This document shows positions 57,202 to 64,000 of a stretch of DNA of 64,000 nt, piece by piece. The DNA lies in NCBI RefSeq assembly GCF_005280255.1, contig NZ_CP040018.1, positions 4,712,001 to 4,776,000 of the forward strand, given 5' to 3'. The stretch comes from Arthrobacter sp. 24S4-2 (lineage in GTDB: Bacteria > Actinomycetota > Actinomycetes > Actinomycetales > Micrococcaceae). Position numbers and translations under genes: made by a program. How positions within the stretch are numbered: position 1 is the first letter of the stretch; the number at the start of each line of letters is the position of its first letter. The notes beneath the pieces are model-generated. The model worked only from the letters and a program-made list of their open reading frames with translations. It ran no database searches and had not been told where the DNA came from.

Positions 57202-58627
57202 GGAGGGCCGCTTCCGGTTGGGACTCTTCGGGTTGGGTGCCTTCCGGCCGGGTTTCATCGTGCCGGGTCTCATCGTGCCGGGTTTCCATCGGCTTCGCTT
57301 CGAGGGGCGTGGCGCCCTCTGGTTGCGCAGCGGACGCCTCCTCGTCTGCGACTCCGCGGGAGTCGGAGGACCGCAGCCCGTAGGGAACGAAGGCAGTCAC
57401 GCGGAACTGCTCACCGTCCGGCCCCGCCGTCACCCAGCCTCCGGCCAGATGCGCCCGTTCACGCATACCCGGTATACCCCTGCCCACGCGCTCCGCACCG
57501 GCCGCATCGCCGGCTCCCCCACTGGCTGCCCCGCCGGCCCCCTCGGCGGCGGCCATGGCCGAGGCCACGTGCAGGGTCAGTCCGGGGCCGCTCCAGTCAA
57601 AATGCAGCCGGACCGCGGTGCCGCGGCCGCCGTGCTTGAGGGCGTTGGTGAGGCATTCCTGGACTATCCGGAACACGGCCAGCTGCTGGCCGGCGGTGAG
57701 CTCCACGGGAGTGCCCGATTCGCTGCGCCGGATCGCCAGGCTGCCCTGGCGCATCCGCTCCACCAGCGGCGCAACATCGCTGAGCCGGGGCTGGGGCGCC
57801 ATCATGCCGTCGTCGCGGACCCCCTCAATCACGCGTTGCGCGTCCACCAGGGCTCCGCGGGCGGAACTCGCGATGTTCTCCAGCGCGTTCAGCACGGCCC
57901 TGGGCTGGTCCGAACTCAGGTAGCGGGTACCGTCGGCCTGGGCCGCGATGACGGCCAGGGAGTGCGCCAGGACATCATGGAGGTCCCGTGCGATGCGCGT
58001 CCGCTCCTGTTCGACAATGAGGTCGATTTCCGCTTCCTTCAGGCCTGCCTGGGCGATGTTCCGGGCCCGGAACAGGCTGCCGCGTTCCTGGTACAGCTTC
58101 ACAGCAATTCCGACGGCGGCGCAGCCCGCGGCGATGAGCGTCAGGATGGAGAAGAGCTGCCCGCCGTAAACCCGCAGGGCCACGCGGTCGCCGCCGTACA
58201 ACGGGTAGAACCAGCCCACCCCGTAGCTGTACCGCCACGAGATCATCAGGAAGGTCATGGCCACGATGAAGACCGCGTTGGCCCCGGCCGCAACCAGGGC
58301 TGTCCTTTTGCCGGCCGTCCAGAGGATAAACGCCAGGGCGATGAACGACCCGATGTAGATGGGCCAGTGGTTGGCGTACATGGCCGGGATGAGGTAAAAG
58401 AACTGGCCAATCAGCAGGAGGGCCGTCAGGGCTAGCGAGGCGATCGGTTGCCAGACCGCCACGGCGATGGCCGCCGTCGTAAGCACCAGCGGGACCGTTC
58501 CTGCCCAGACGTTGAGTCCGGGCCACGGCCCCATCCTTCCTGCTTCGCCCACGCACCACAGCGTGAAGAAAAGAACGGCCGCCACGGGGGCGCCCCAATG
58601 CCGCATGACTTTCAGAAGTGGTTCCAT
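57194..58627 (-). CDS. membrane sensor histidine kinase, NarL-system class
   Basis: A 477-residue kinase: about six helices (residues 5-165), HisKA_3 with ERTRIARDLHDVLAHSLAVIA, and an HATPase domain where the N box is clear (ECLTNALKHGG). The usual DNG box is replaced by an Ala/Gly-rich stretch (VASAMAAAEGAGGAASGG), a loss seen in many actinobacterial kinases of this type. The C-terminal tail repeats ETRHDETRHDETR, from a 15-bp DNA repeat. ATG 58627 is preferred; a GTG at 58645 is possible. Confidence 0.85.
   Translation of the reverse strand: MEPLLKVMRHWGAPVAAVLFFTLWCVGEAGRMGPWPGLNVWAGTVPLVLTTAAIAVAVWQPIASLALTALLLIGQFFYLIPAMYANHWPIYIGSFIALAFILWTAGKRTALVAAGANAVFIVAMTFLMISWRYSYGVGWFYPLYGGDRVALRVYGGQLFSILTLIAAGCAAVGIAVKLYQERGSLFRARNIAQAGLKEAEIDLIVEQERTRIARDLHDVLAHSLAVIAAQADGTRYLSSDQPRAVLNALENIASSARGALVDAQRVIEGVRDDGMMAPQPRLSDVAPLVERMRQGSLAIRRSESGTPVELTAGQQLAVFRIVQECLTNALKHGGRGTAVRLHFDWSGPGLTLHVASAMAAAEGAGGAASGGAGDAAGAERVGRGIPGMRERAHLAGGWVTAGPDGEQFRVTAFVPYGLRSSDSRGVADEEASAAQPEGATPLEAKPMETRHDETRHDETRPEGTQPEESQPEAALRG
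57248..57292. repeat. 15-bp tandem repeat within the kinase tail
   Basis: Three copies, CCGGGTTTCATCGTG, CCGGGTCTCATCGTG and CCGGGTTTCCATCGG (57248, 57263, 57278). In the kinase frame each encodes His-Asp-Glu-Thr-Arg-like units, so copy number changes keep the frame. Confidence 0.85.
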
Positions 58628-58977
58628 GCCTGTCACCCTATCCACGCGGGGCGGCGCGCCCCTGCCGGCACCTGCCGTTTCCGGCTGAGCTCAACCTCAA
58701 AGCCAGCAGATTCATCCTTCGGGCCAGTACGGTGGCCGGAGTTGCGGAAGAACGGATTTTGCGAGTTTGTGCGGGTCCATCCCGGGATGGCCGGGTAAAC
58801 AACGGCAAGGATGGCTCGACGGGCCCCTCCTTGCCCGGCCGCCCTGAACTTGAGCCAAAATTGCGCAAACCCAGCGGAGCCCCTGATTCTGCCGGTTCAC
58901 CCTTGAAACATAACAAGGCGGGAACCCAGCACCCGTGAAAAGGAAGAATCACAGGCTGCAAGGAAGCAGGACTGGCC
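58628..58977. other. divergent intergenic region
   Basis: About 350 bases between the kinase gene and the HATPase gene. A GAAACATAACAAGG patch near 58905 is the only AT-rich part and may belong to a promoter. No gene or clear operator is visible. Confidence 0.45.
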
Positions 58978-59451
58978 ATGAAAAAGGCTCCAGCTGTCAA
59001 TAAAGTCACCGCGATCCATGGCGTCATCACGGATCAAAGCCCGGTGGATTTCCACACCCTCGGGCTCGCCGGCTGCATCGACCGGCTGGCCGCGCCGCTG
59101 CGCGAACAGGGAACCTCGGTGCGGTGGGAAACCCCGCACCATGGCATTGAAATTCCCGCGGGCAGCGCCACCCTGCTGTACCACGTCGCCCAGGAAGCCC
59201 TGAGCAACGCGTTGAAGTACGCGGGCGCCACGGAACTTACCGTCCGGCTTGCTGCCGTGCATCACGGCATCCGGCTGACGGTGGCTGACAACGGCACGGG
59301 CTTTGACGGCAACGACCACACCGGCAACCGGCCCCACGGGTTCGGGCTGCTGCTGATGTCCATCGCCGTCGACGACGCAGGCGGCGACGTGACGGTCGAA
59401 TCGGCGCCCGGCCAGGGCACCTGCGTTACGGTCACTCTTCCGCTCGACTGA
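58978..59451 (+). CDS. free-standing HATPase domain protein
   Basis: A 157-residue protein that is almost wholly an HATPase_c domain of the NarX/DegS kinase type: N box YHVAQEALSNALKYAGA (Asn77), G1 box VADNGTGFDG (Asp104) and G2 GFGLLLMSIAVDDAGG. The part before it (FHTLGLAGCIDRLAAPL) corresponds to the linker after the phosphorylated helix in such kinases; the His-containing dimerisation helix itself is missing. It cannot autophosphorylate in the usual way. It could be an anti-sigma-like kinase, a trans-acting ATPase partner or a remnant. It is divergent from the two TCS gene pairs. Confidence 0.8.
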   Translation: MKKAPAVNKVTAIHGVITDQSPVDFHTLGLAGCIDRLAAPLREQGTSVRWETPHHGIEIPAGSATLLYHVAQEALSNALKYAGATELTVRLAAVHHGIRLTVADNGTGFDGNDHTGNRPHGFGLLLMSIAVDDAGGDVTVESAPGQGTCVTVTLPLD

Positions 59452-59541
59452 CAACACAATTCTCAGGGGGGATCACATTGCGTATCAGTTCGAATCACTG
59501 TGTCCACGGATCCGCACGCCGGTTCCAGTATCATCTTGGTC

Positions 59542-60906
59542 ATGACCAGGCCTGCGGTGAGGGTTTCCGTCACCGGCATTGCACGCGCAGCAATGGATAC
59601 CGTCTGGGACCGGATCTTCTTCCTGGTGGGTGGTGTCGCCGCCGCCTGGTTGACGTACCTTCTCCTTGAGCTCAGCTTCCAGTGGGGCTGGGGCCAGATC
59701 TGGTTCACATTCATCTTCTGGGCCATGCTCGCCTACCTCGTCCTGCCCAGGCTGCATTCAATCCTGACCCGCGTCTACGTCCCCGATTACTTCATCGGGC
59801 GGGCCCGCACCAGCGACGGCCTGTTGGGCGATCCGGTGAACGTCGCCCTGCTCGGCACCGAAGCGCAGCTGCACCAGGCAATGCGCCGGGCCGGCTGGAC
59901 CATCGCCGACGACGTGACGCTGGCAAGCGGCTGGAGAATCGTCACCTCCACCCTCCGGCGCAGCAGCTACCTGGAGGCCCCGGTCAGCCCGCTTTTCCTG
60001 TTCGGCCGGCAGCAGGACTTCGCCTACCAGCAGGAAGTGGACGGAAGCCCCGGCAAACGCCACCACGTCCGTTTCTGGCGCTGCCCTCCCGGGTGGCTGC
60101 TCCCCGGCGGCCTGGCCGTGGACTGGCTGGCCGCCGGTACGTACGACCGCAGCGTCGGCTTATCACTGTTCACCCTCCAGATCACGCACAAGATCGACGA
60201 GCACACGGACGATGAGCGGGACCACGTGGTGAAGTCCATTTCCGACGCCGAGCCGTCCGCCGCCGTCAGGGTGGTCCGGGATTTCTCCACCGGCTACCAC
60301 ACCCGCAACGGCGGGGGCGATGAGATTGCGACGGACGGTGACCTCCCCATCGTCGACCTCCGCGGAACGCCGGTGCCCGGCGGCGCCACGCCCCGCCTCC
60401 CGAGCGACAGCCGCAACAGGCGCCCCGCCCCCACCATCATCGGGGCGGCACTGGTGGCCGCACGTGCCGTGGCCGCAGCGGCACTGGCCATGTCCATCGC
60501 CCTCTTCCCCGGCGAACACCTGGAGCCGCTCCTGCAGTCCGGTGCCGGCGCTGGTTCCGGTCCCGGGCTGACCCAGGGCCAGGCCCAGCTGGTTCTGTAT
60601 CTGGGCCTCGCGGTGGTGGTCCTCTTCGCCCTCGCGGAACTGCTGCTCGCCTGGCTGGTTTTCCTGGGCCGGAACTGGGCGCGGACCCTCGCCATGGCTG
60701 TGAGCACTGCCGCGATCGGACTTCAGGTCATTGACGTGGCACGCGGCGGCCCCGGGATCACGCTGCAGTCCAACCTTCCCGGCCTCACGCTGGACATCCT
60801 GCTCATCCTCGCCCTGTCGAGCCGGCGGTCGCGCGTCTACGCGCGGCGCGACCGCAAGGAACCAAAGCGGATCGCCGCCCGGCCCGGAGGCCGCGCAGCG
60901 ATCTAA
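59542..60906 (+). CDS. LssY C-terminal domain membrane protein
   Basis: A 454-residue membrane protein: two N-terminal helices (about 15-70), a soluble middle that fits the LssY_C domain (LLGDPVNVALLGTEAQLHQAMRRAGW, then WRCPPGWLLPGG, VGLSLFTLQITHKID), a linker and four C-terminal helices (about 305-430). The domain accompanies lipid phosphatase-like proteins in some bacteria; function unknown. ATG 59542 begins the protein; GTG 59500 in the same frame is possible, and neither has a strong ribosome site. Confidence 0.72.
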   Translation: MTRPAVRVSVTGIARAAMDTVWDRIFFLVGGVAAAWLTYLLLELSFQWGWGQIWFTFIFWAMLAYLVLPRLHSILTRVYVPDYFIGRARTSDGLLGDPVNVALLGTEAQLHQAMRRAGWTIADDVTLASGWRIVTSTLRRSSYLEAPVSPLFLFGRQQDFAYQQEVDGSPGKRHHVRFWRCPPGWLLPGGLAVDWLAAGTYDRSVGLSLFTLQITHKIDEHTDDERDHVVKSISDAEPSAAVRVVRDFSTGYHTRNGGGDEIATDGDLPIVDLRGTPVPGGATPRLPSDSRNRRPAPTIIGAALVAARAVAAAALAMSIALFPGEHLEPLLQSGAGAGSGPGLTQGQAQLVLYLGLAVVVLFALAELLLAWLVFLGRNWARTLAMAVSTAAIGLQVIDVARGGPGITLQSNLPGLTLDILLILALSSRRSRVYARRDRKEPKRIAARPGGRAAI

Positions 60907-60970
60907 CGCGCGCCGCCACCTGAACGCGCGAGGCTACCTCAGTGCGATCCCAGCTGAGATTCGGGGACGG

Positions 60971-61906
60971 TCAGACGGTGCAGGGGTCCGTGTTGGCGCC
61001 GCACAGGATCACGGCAACACGTTCGCCTTCCCCCGGAATGTACGCCCCAGCCGTCAGTGCGGCAAAGGCGGCCGCCGCACCGTGCTCCACCACCATCCGG
61101 TATTCGGCCCACAGCTGCGAGCGCGCGGCGGCGATCTCGTCGTCGGACACCAGTACGCTTTTCACGCCGGTCCGAACCGCCACCTCAAAGCCGATCTGTC
61201 CGATCCGCCGCGCCCCGAGTGAATCCGCGGCGATCCCCGAGACAGCCACGTCTATGGGGGTTCCCGCCTCCAGGGCAGCATGCAGCGTGGGTGCGGTGGC
61301 CGGCTCCACGCCCACCACATTGGCCAGGCCTTCGACGGCGGCCGCGATCCCCGCCATCAGTCCCCCGCCGCCCACAGCCACCAGGACGGTGTCCACGCCG
61401 CCGCCCAGCTGTTCCAGGAGCTCGGAGCCTACGGTGCCGGCACCCGCGGCAATTTCAGGCTGGTCGTAGGCATGGCAGTACACGGCACCGGTTTCGGCCG
61501 CATAGGCGATCGCGGCGTCGTAGGCGACGGCGTATTCGGCTCCGCGCTGGATGACGGACGCCCCGGATTCCCGGAGCTTCCTCACCTTCATGGCGGGGGC
61601 GGTCTCGGGGACAAAGACGGTGGCAGGCACACCTGCCTGCGCCGCGGCGTAGGCGTTGGCGAGGCCGGCATTCCCGCCGGAGGCCACAACGATTCCGACG
61701 TCCTCTTTAAGTTCGCCGCGTTCACGGCAGGCCAGCATCCGGTTGAACGCGCCCCGGGCCTTGAACGTACCGGTGTGCTGCATGTACTCGCACTTGAACC
61801 AGACAGTCCCGGAAAAGCTCCCCCGGTCCGATTCGATGACCGGTGTGCGGCGCACCAGCCCGGCAATCCTTGCAGCGGCTTCATCGACGTCAGTACGTGT
61901 GATCAT
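60971..61906 (-). CDS. threonine/serine dehydratase (PLP-dependent)
   Basis: A 311-residue fold-type II PLP enzyme. The Schiff-base Lys is in MQHTGTFKARGAFNR, the Asn-binding loop is VASGGNAGLANAY and the Gly-rich phosphate loop is LVAVGGGGLMAGI. It would deaminate L-threonine or L-serine, or act on a related hydroxy amino acid; there is no C-terminal ACT domain, so it is of the catabolic rather than the feedback-regulated biosynthetic form. It starts two bases before the end of the IclR gene, so the two are one operon. Confidence 0.88.
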   Translation of the reverse strand: MITRTDVDEAAARIAGLVRRTPVIESDRGSFSGTVWFKCEYMQHTGTFKARGAFNRMLACRERGELKEDVGIVVASGGNAGLANAYAAAQAGVPATVFVPETAPAMKVRKLRESGASVIQRGAEYAVAYDAAIAYAAETGAVYCHAYDQPEIAAGAGTVGSELLEQLGGGVDTVLVAVGGGGLMAGIAAAVEGLANVVGVEPATAPTLHAALEAGTPIDVAVSGIAADSLGARRIGQIGFEVAVRTGVKSVLVSDDEIAAARSQLWAEYRMVVEHGAAAAFAALTAGAYIPGEGERVAVILCGANTDPCTV

Positions 61907-61907
61907 T

Positions 61908-62705
61908 TCATCCCCGGATGGCAGTGTTGAGTGGTTCGGTGGCGCGGCCGCCGTAGTCGTGGCCGATCTGGCGCGCGGCGTCCTGCAGGAGCGGCACCAC
62001 GGTTTTTTCGATGTCCTCCGCGGGCGCCCTGTGGGTCTGGAGGGAAACGTTGACGGCGGCGACCACGTCGTTGCCGTGCCAGACAGGGACAGCCACTCCC
62101 CGGAGTCCTTCCTCCAGTTCCTGCGACACCATGGCCCACCCCTTGGCCCGGGCCTGTTCCACTTCCGCCTTGAGCTGTCCGAGGCTTCCGATCGAGCGCT
62201 CGGTGAACCGCTGCAGCTGGACCGAGTCGAAGTACGTCTTCAGGTCCGCGTCGGACAATGCGCCCAGCAGCACCCGCCCCATGGAGGTGGCCCAGGCCGG
62301 GAACCTGGTGCCCACGCTGATGGAGACGCTCAAGAGCCTGGGCGACGGGAGGCAGGCAACGTAGACCACGTCGGTGCCGTCGAGGATGCACAGCGATGTT
62401 GTTTCGTTGAGCTCGGCGGCCAGCGACTTGAGGTGCCGCTCGGCAATCCTCGGCAGCGCCAGGTTGGCCAGGAAGGACTGGCCGATGTCCAGGGACCGGG
62501 GAGTCAGTTCGAAGTACGGGCCGTCGGCGCGAAGGTAGCCGAGGTCCGTTAACGTCAGCAGGAACCGCCGGGCGGAGGCCCTGGTCATGTCCGACTTCGC
62601 GGCTATGCGGGAAACGGTCAGGCGGGGTTCATCCGGGGTGAAGGCCCGCAGTACGTCGAAGGTCTTCTCCACCGACTTCACGAAGTACGCGGGTTGCTCC
62701 GCCAT
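61908..62705 (-). CDS. IclR family transcriptional regulator
   Basis: A 265-residue PcaR-type IclR regulator: winged HTH (EKTFDVLRAFTPDEPRLTVS, DMTRASARRFLLTLTDLGYL) and the effector domain (GTDVVYVACLPS, WATSMGRVLLG). ATG 62705 follows GGGAGGGC; the longer open frame is non-coding. It precedes the dehydratase gene on the same strand and is divergent from the MHS transporter, whose promoter has a palindrome; both are probable targets. Confidence 0.86.
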   Translation of the reverse strand: MAEQPAYFVKSVEKTFDVLRAFTPDEPRLTVSRIAAKSDMTRASARRFLLTLTDLGYLRADGPYFELTPRSLDIGQSFLANLALPRIAERHLKSLAAELNETTSLCILDGTDVVYVACLPSPRLLSVSISVGTRFPAWATSMGRVLLGALSDADLKTYFDSVQLQRFTERSIGSLGQLKAEVEQARAKGWAMVSQELEEGLRGVAVPVWHGNDVVAAVNVSLQTHRAPAEDIEKTVVPLLQDAARQIGHDYGGRATEPLNTAIRG

Positions 62706-62848
62706 CGAATCGCTTGCCCTCCCTGAAGCTGACTTTCGGCGCCCGCAGGCGCTCGGCCGTGGACTTATTTCGATCATATCCGGATAAACCGCGACGCCGG
62801 CCCGCGGCATGGTGGCACCTCTCAGTTGGGAGATGCAGCCGGAAGGCG

Positions 62849-62877
62849 TTGTGAGGCACCTCACTCTGCGGTACGCT
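62849..62877 (+). promoter_or_regulatory. promoter with overlapping palindrome before the MHS transporter
   Basis: TTGTGA (62849-62854) and TACGCT (62872-62877) are 17 bases apart. The perfect inverted repeat GTGAGG-CA-CCTCAC (62851-62864) overlaps the -35 element and spacer, where an IclR-type repressor could bind. Confidence 0.5.
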
Positions 62878-62976
62878 ATTCCTAGTCGCATATCGCACAG
62901 CTGTTCGTAATGCGCACAAATCAGATCGCATCCATGCACCGGAGCACCTGTCTTTCAGTGTGGAAGGACCATCAGA

Positions 62977-64000
62977 ATGACCAATCTTGCAACCACCGCC
63001 GAGACCGCCGAGACGCAGCGAAAGCTCAAGCGGGCCAAGAAGGCAGCGCTCGCCGCATTCCTCGGCGGCGCCCTCGAGTACTACGACTTTTTCATCTACG
63101 CCACAGCGGCGTCACTGATCTTTTCGAAGATCTTCTTCCCGTCGGGTGACCCCACCGTCGCGCTGCTCGCCTCCTTCGCCACCTTCGGCGTCGCCTACGT
63201 GGCCCGCCCGTTCGGCGCCGTGCTCTTCGGCCACCTCGGGGACAAGATCGGCCGCAAGGCAACCCTGGTCCTGACCCTCGTACTGATGGGTGCCGCCACG
63301 TTCCTGATCGGCGCCCTGCCCGACTTCAACACGGCCGGCTACTGGGCGCCCGCCCTGCTGGTGCTGCTCCGGCTCATGCAGGGCCTCTCGGCAGGCGCTG
63401 AAACCGCCGGGGCTTCGGCCCTGACCACCGAGGAAGCCCCCACGGGCCGGCGCGGCTTCTTTGCGAGCTTCGCGATGAGCGGCATTTCCTTCGGCATCGT
63501 GCTGGCCTCCCTGGTCTTCCTTCCGGTGGCCGCCATGAACGAAGCGGACCGGCTCGCGTGGGGCTGGCGCATCCCGTTTTGGCTCTCGGTCATCGTGCTC
63601 TTCGTGGCCTACATGGTCCGCCGTTCCCTGGAGGAACCCGAGGTCTTCGAGGAGAAGCACGATCACGGCGAGCTGGTGAAGCTCCCGTTCGCCAAGATGT
63701 TCAAGACCCACCCGGCGCAGTTCTTCCAGGTGGCCCTGATGTCCTTCGAAACCGTCACCAACACCTTTATGCAGTCCTTCGGCCTGGCCTACGCCGTCTC
63801 CGTCGGCGTTCCTGCCTCCACGATGCTGTGGGTCAGCATCCTTGGCAATGTGATCGCCATTGGCTCCCAGCCGCTGTTCGCGCGCCTCTCTGACAAATTC
63901 GGCCGCCGCCCGGTCTTCATCGCAGGCGTCCTCGGCTCCGGGGCGATGATCTTCGTGTATTTCTCGGTCATCTCCACCGGCAACATCCCGATGATCTTCC
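62977..64000 (+). CDS. MHS-family MFS transporter, 3' partial
   Basis: The first 341 codons of a 12-helix metabolite:H+ symporter; the frame is open at the window end. ALEYYDFFIYATAASLIF, HLGDKIGRKATL and the post-helix-5 GRRGFF mark the family. GGAAGG precedes ATG 62977 by about ten bases. It closely resembles the transporter at 44621. Context (IclR, dehydratase) suggests import of a hydroxy or amino acid, but the substrate is unknown. Confidence 0.87.
   Translation, partial: MTNLATTAETAETQRKLKRAKKAALAAFLGGALEYYDFFIYATAASLIFSKIFFPSGDPTVALLASFATFGVAYVARPFGAVLFGHLGDKIGRKATLVLTLVLMGAATFLIGALPDFNTAGYWAPALLVLLRLMQGLSAGAETAGASALTTEEAPTGRRGFFASFAMSGISFGIVLASLVFLPVAAMNEADRLAWGWRIPFWLSVIVLFVAYMVRRSLEEPEVFEEKHDHGELVKLPFAKMFKTHPAQFFQVALMSFETVTNTFMQSFGLAYAVSVGVPASTMLWVSILGNVIAIGSQPLFARLSDKFGRRPVFIAGVLGSGAMIFVYFSVISTGNIPMIF

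Noticed and set aside
56819..58435. Open frame of about 540 codons opposite the second two-component system
   Set aside because: Arg/Ser/Pro-rich shadow frame; the other strand encodes intact kinase and regulator domains.
1..64000. tRNA, rRNA or prophage genes
   Set aside because: No cloverleaf sequence, rRNA stretch, integrase, terminase or capsid gene was recognised on either strand by eye.

Overview
High-GC DNA with GTG starts, GAF-ANTAR and DevS/DosS-type regulators, an ATPase-less sugar ABC operon, CsbD and DUF3040 proteins, and many MHS-type transporters and IclR/LacI/LysR regulators points to a soil actinobacterium of the Micrococcaceae, most likely Arthrobacter or Pseudarthrobacter. 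This is inferred from gene content; no rRNA or tRNA gene was recognised. The DNA looks chromosomal, with a mobile scar at its left end.

Layout. 1-3.0 kb: end of an ISL3 insertion sequence, a secreted unknown protein directly behind it, two small unknown genes and a decayed parA remnant. 3.1-7.9 kb: chvE-gguA-gguB monosaccharide ABC operon with a clear promoter and LacI-type operator, two small unknown genes and a strong terminator. 8.0-10.4 kb: aldo-keto reductase, SDR epimerase and a DUF3040 protein. 10.6-17.5 kb: a hypoxia/dormancy-flavoured block with a DevR-like regulator whose receiver has lost its phosphorylation site, a DevS-like GAF histidine kinase, a glycosyltransferase, a phosphoribosyltransferase-hydrolase fusion and a GAF-ANTAR regulator. 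17.7-24.1 kb: LacI regulator plus CUT1 sugar ABC transporter, ThuA and a ThuB-like dehydrogenase, under paired palindromic operators; the binding protein carries an in-frame amber codon. 24.1-30.8 kb: DUF3592-like protein, CtpE-like P-type ATPase, CsbD, NatAB-type ABC exporter and a CapA-like protein. 31.0-37.6 kb: a membrane protein gene broken by a nonsense codon, a CPBP protease homologue, an MgtA-type ATPase and a cytosolic-looking subtilase. 37.8-51.4 kb: two oxidative catabolic gene sets, with divergent iclR and lysR between them, containing two KstD-like flavoproteins, an OYE/FadH-like reductase, a TIM-barrel isomerase, AKR, Gfo/Idh dehydrogenase, MHS transporter, YciI protein and Zn-alcohol dehydrogenase. 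51.7-53.9 kb: small unknown genes, a PfpI/DJ-1 protein and a frameshifted secreted protein, separated by strong bidirectional terminators. 53.9-59.5 kb: two NarL-type two-component systems in tandem and a free-standing HATPase protein. 59.5-64 kb: LssY-C membrane protein, threonine dehydratase with an IclR regulator, and a divergent MHS transporter cut by the window end.

Recurring themes are transcription units with 4-bp start/stop overlaps, strong palindromic terminators, local regulators next to the transport and catabolic sets they probably control, a run of 12-30 bp tandem duplications (mostly between genes), and four gene-breaking changes (parA, sugar-binding lipoprotein, membrane protein, secreted protein). 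Substrates of the transporters and of the redox cluster cannot be read from sequence alone.
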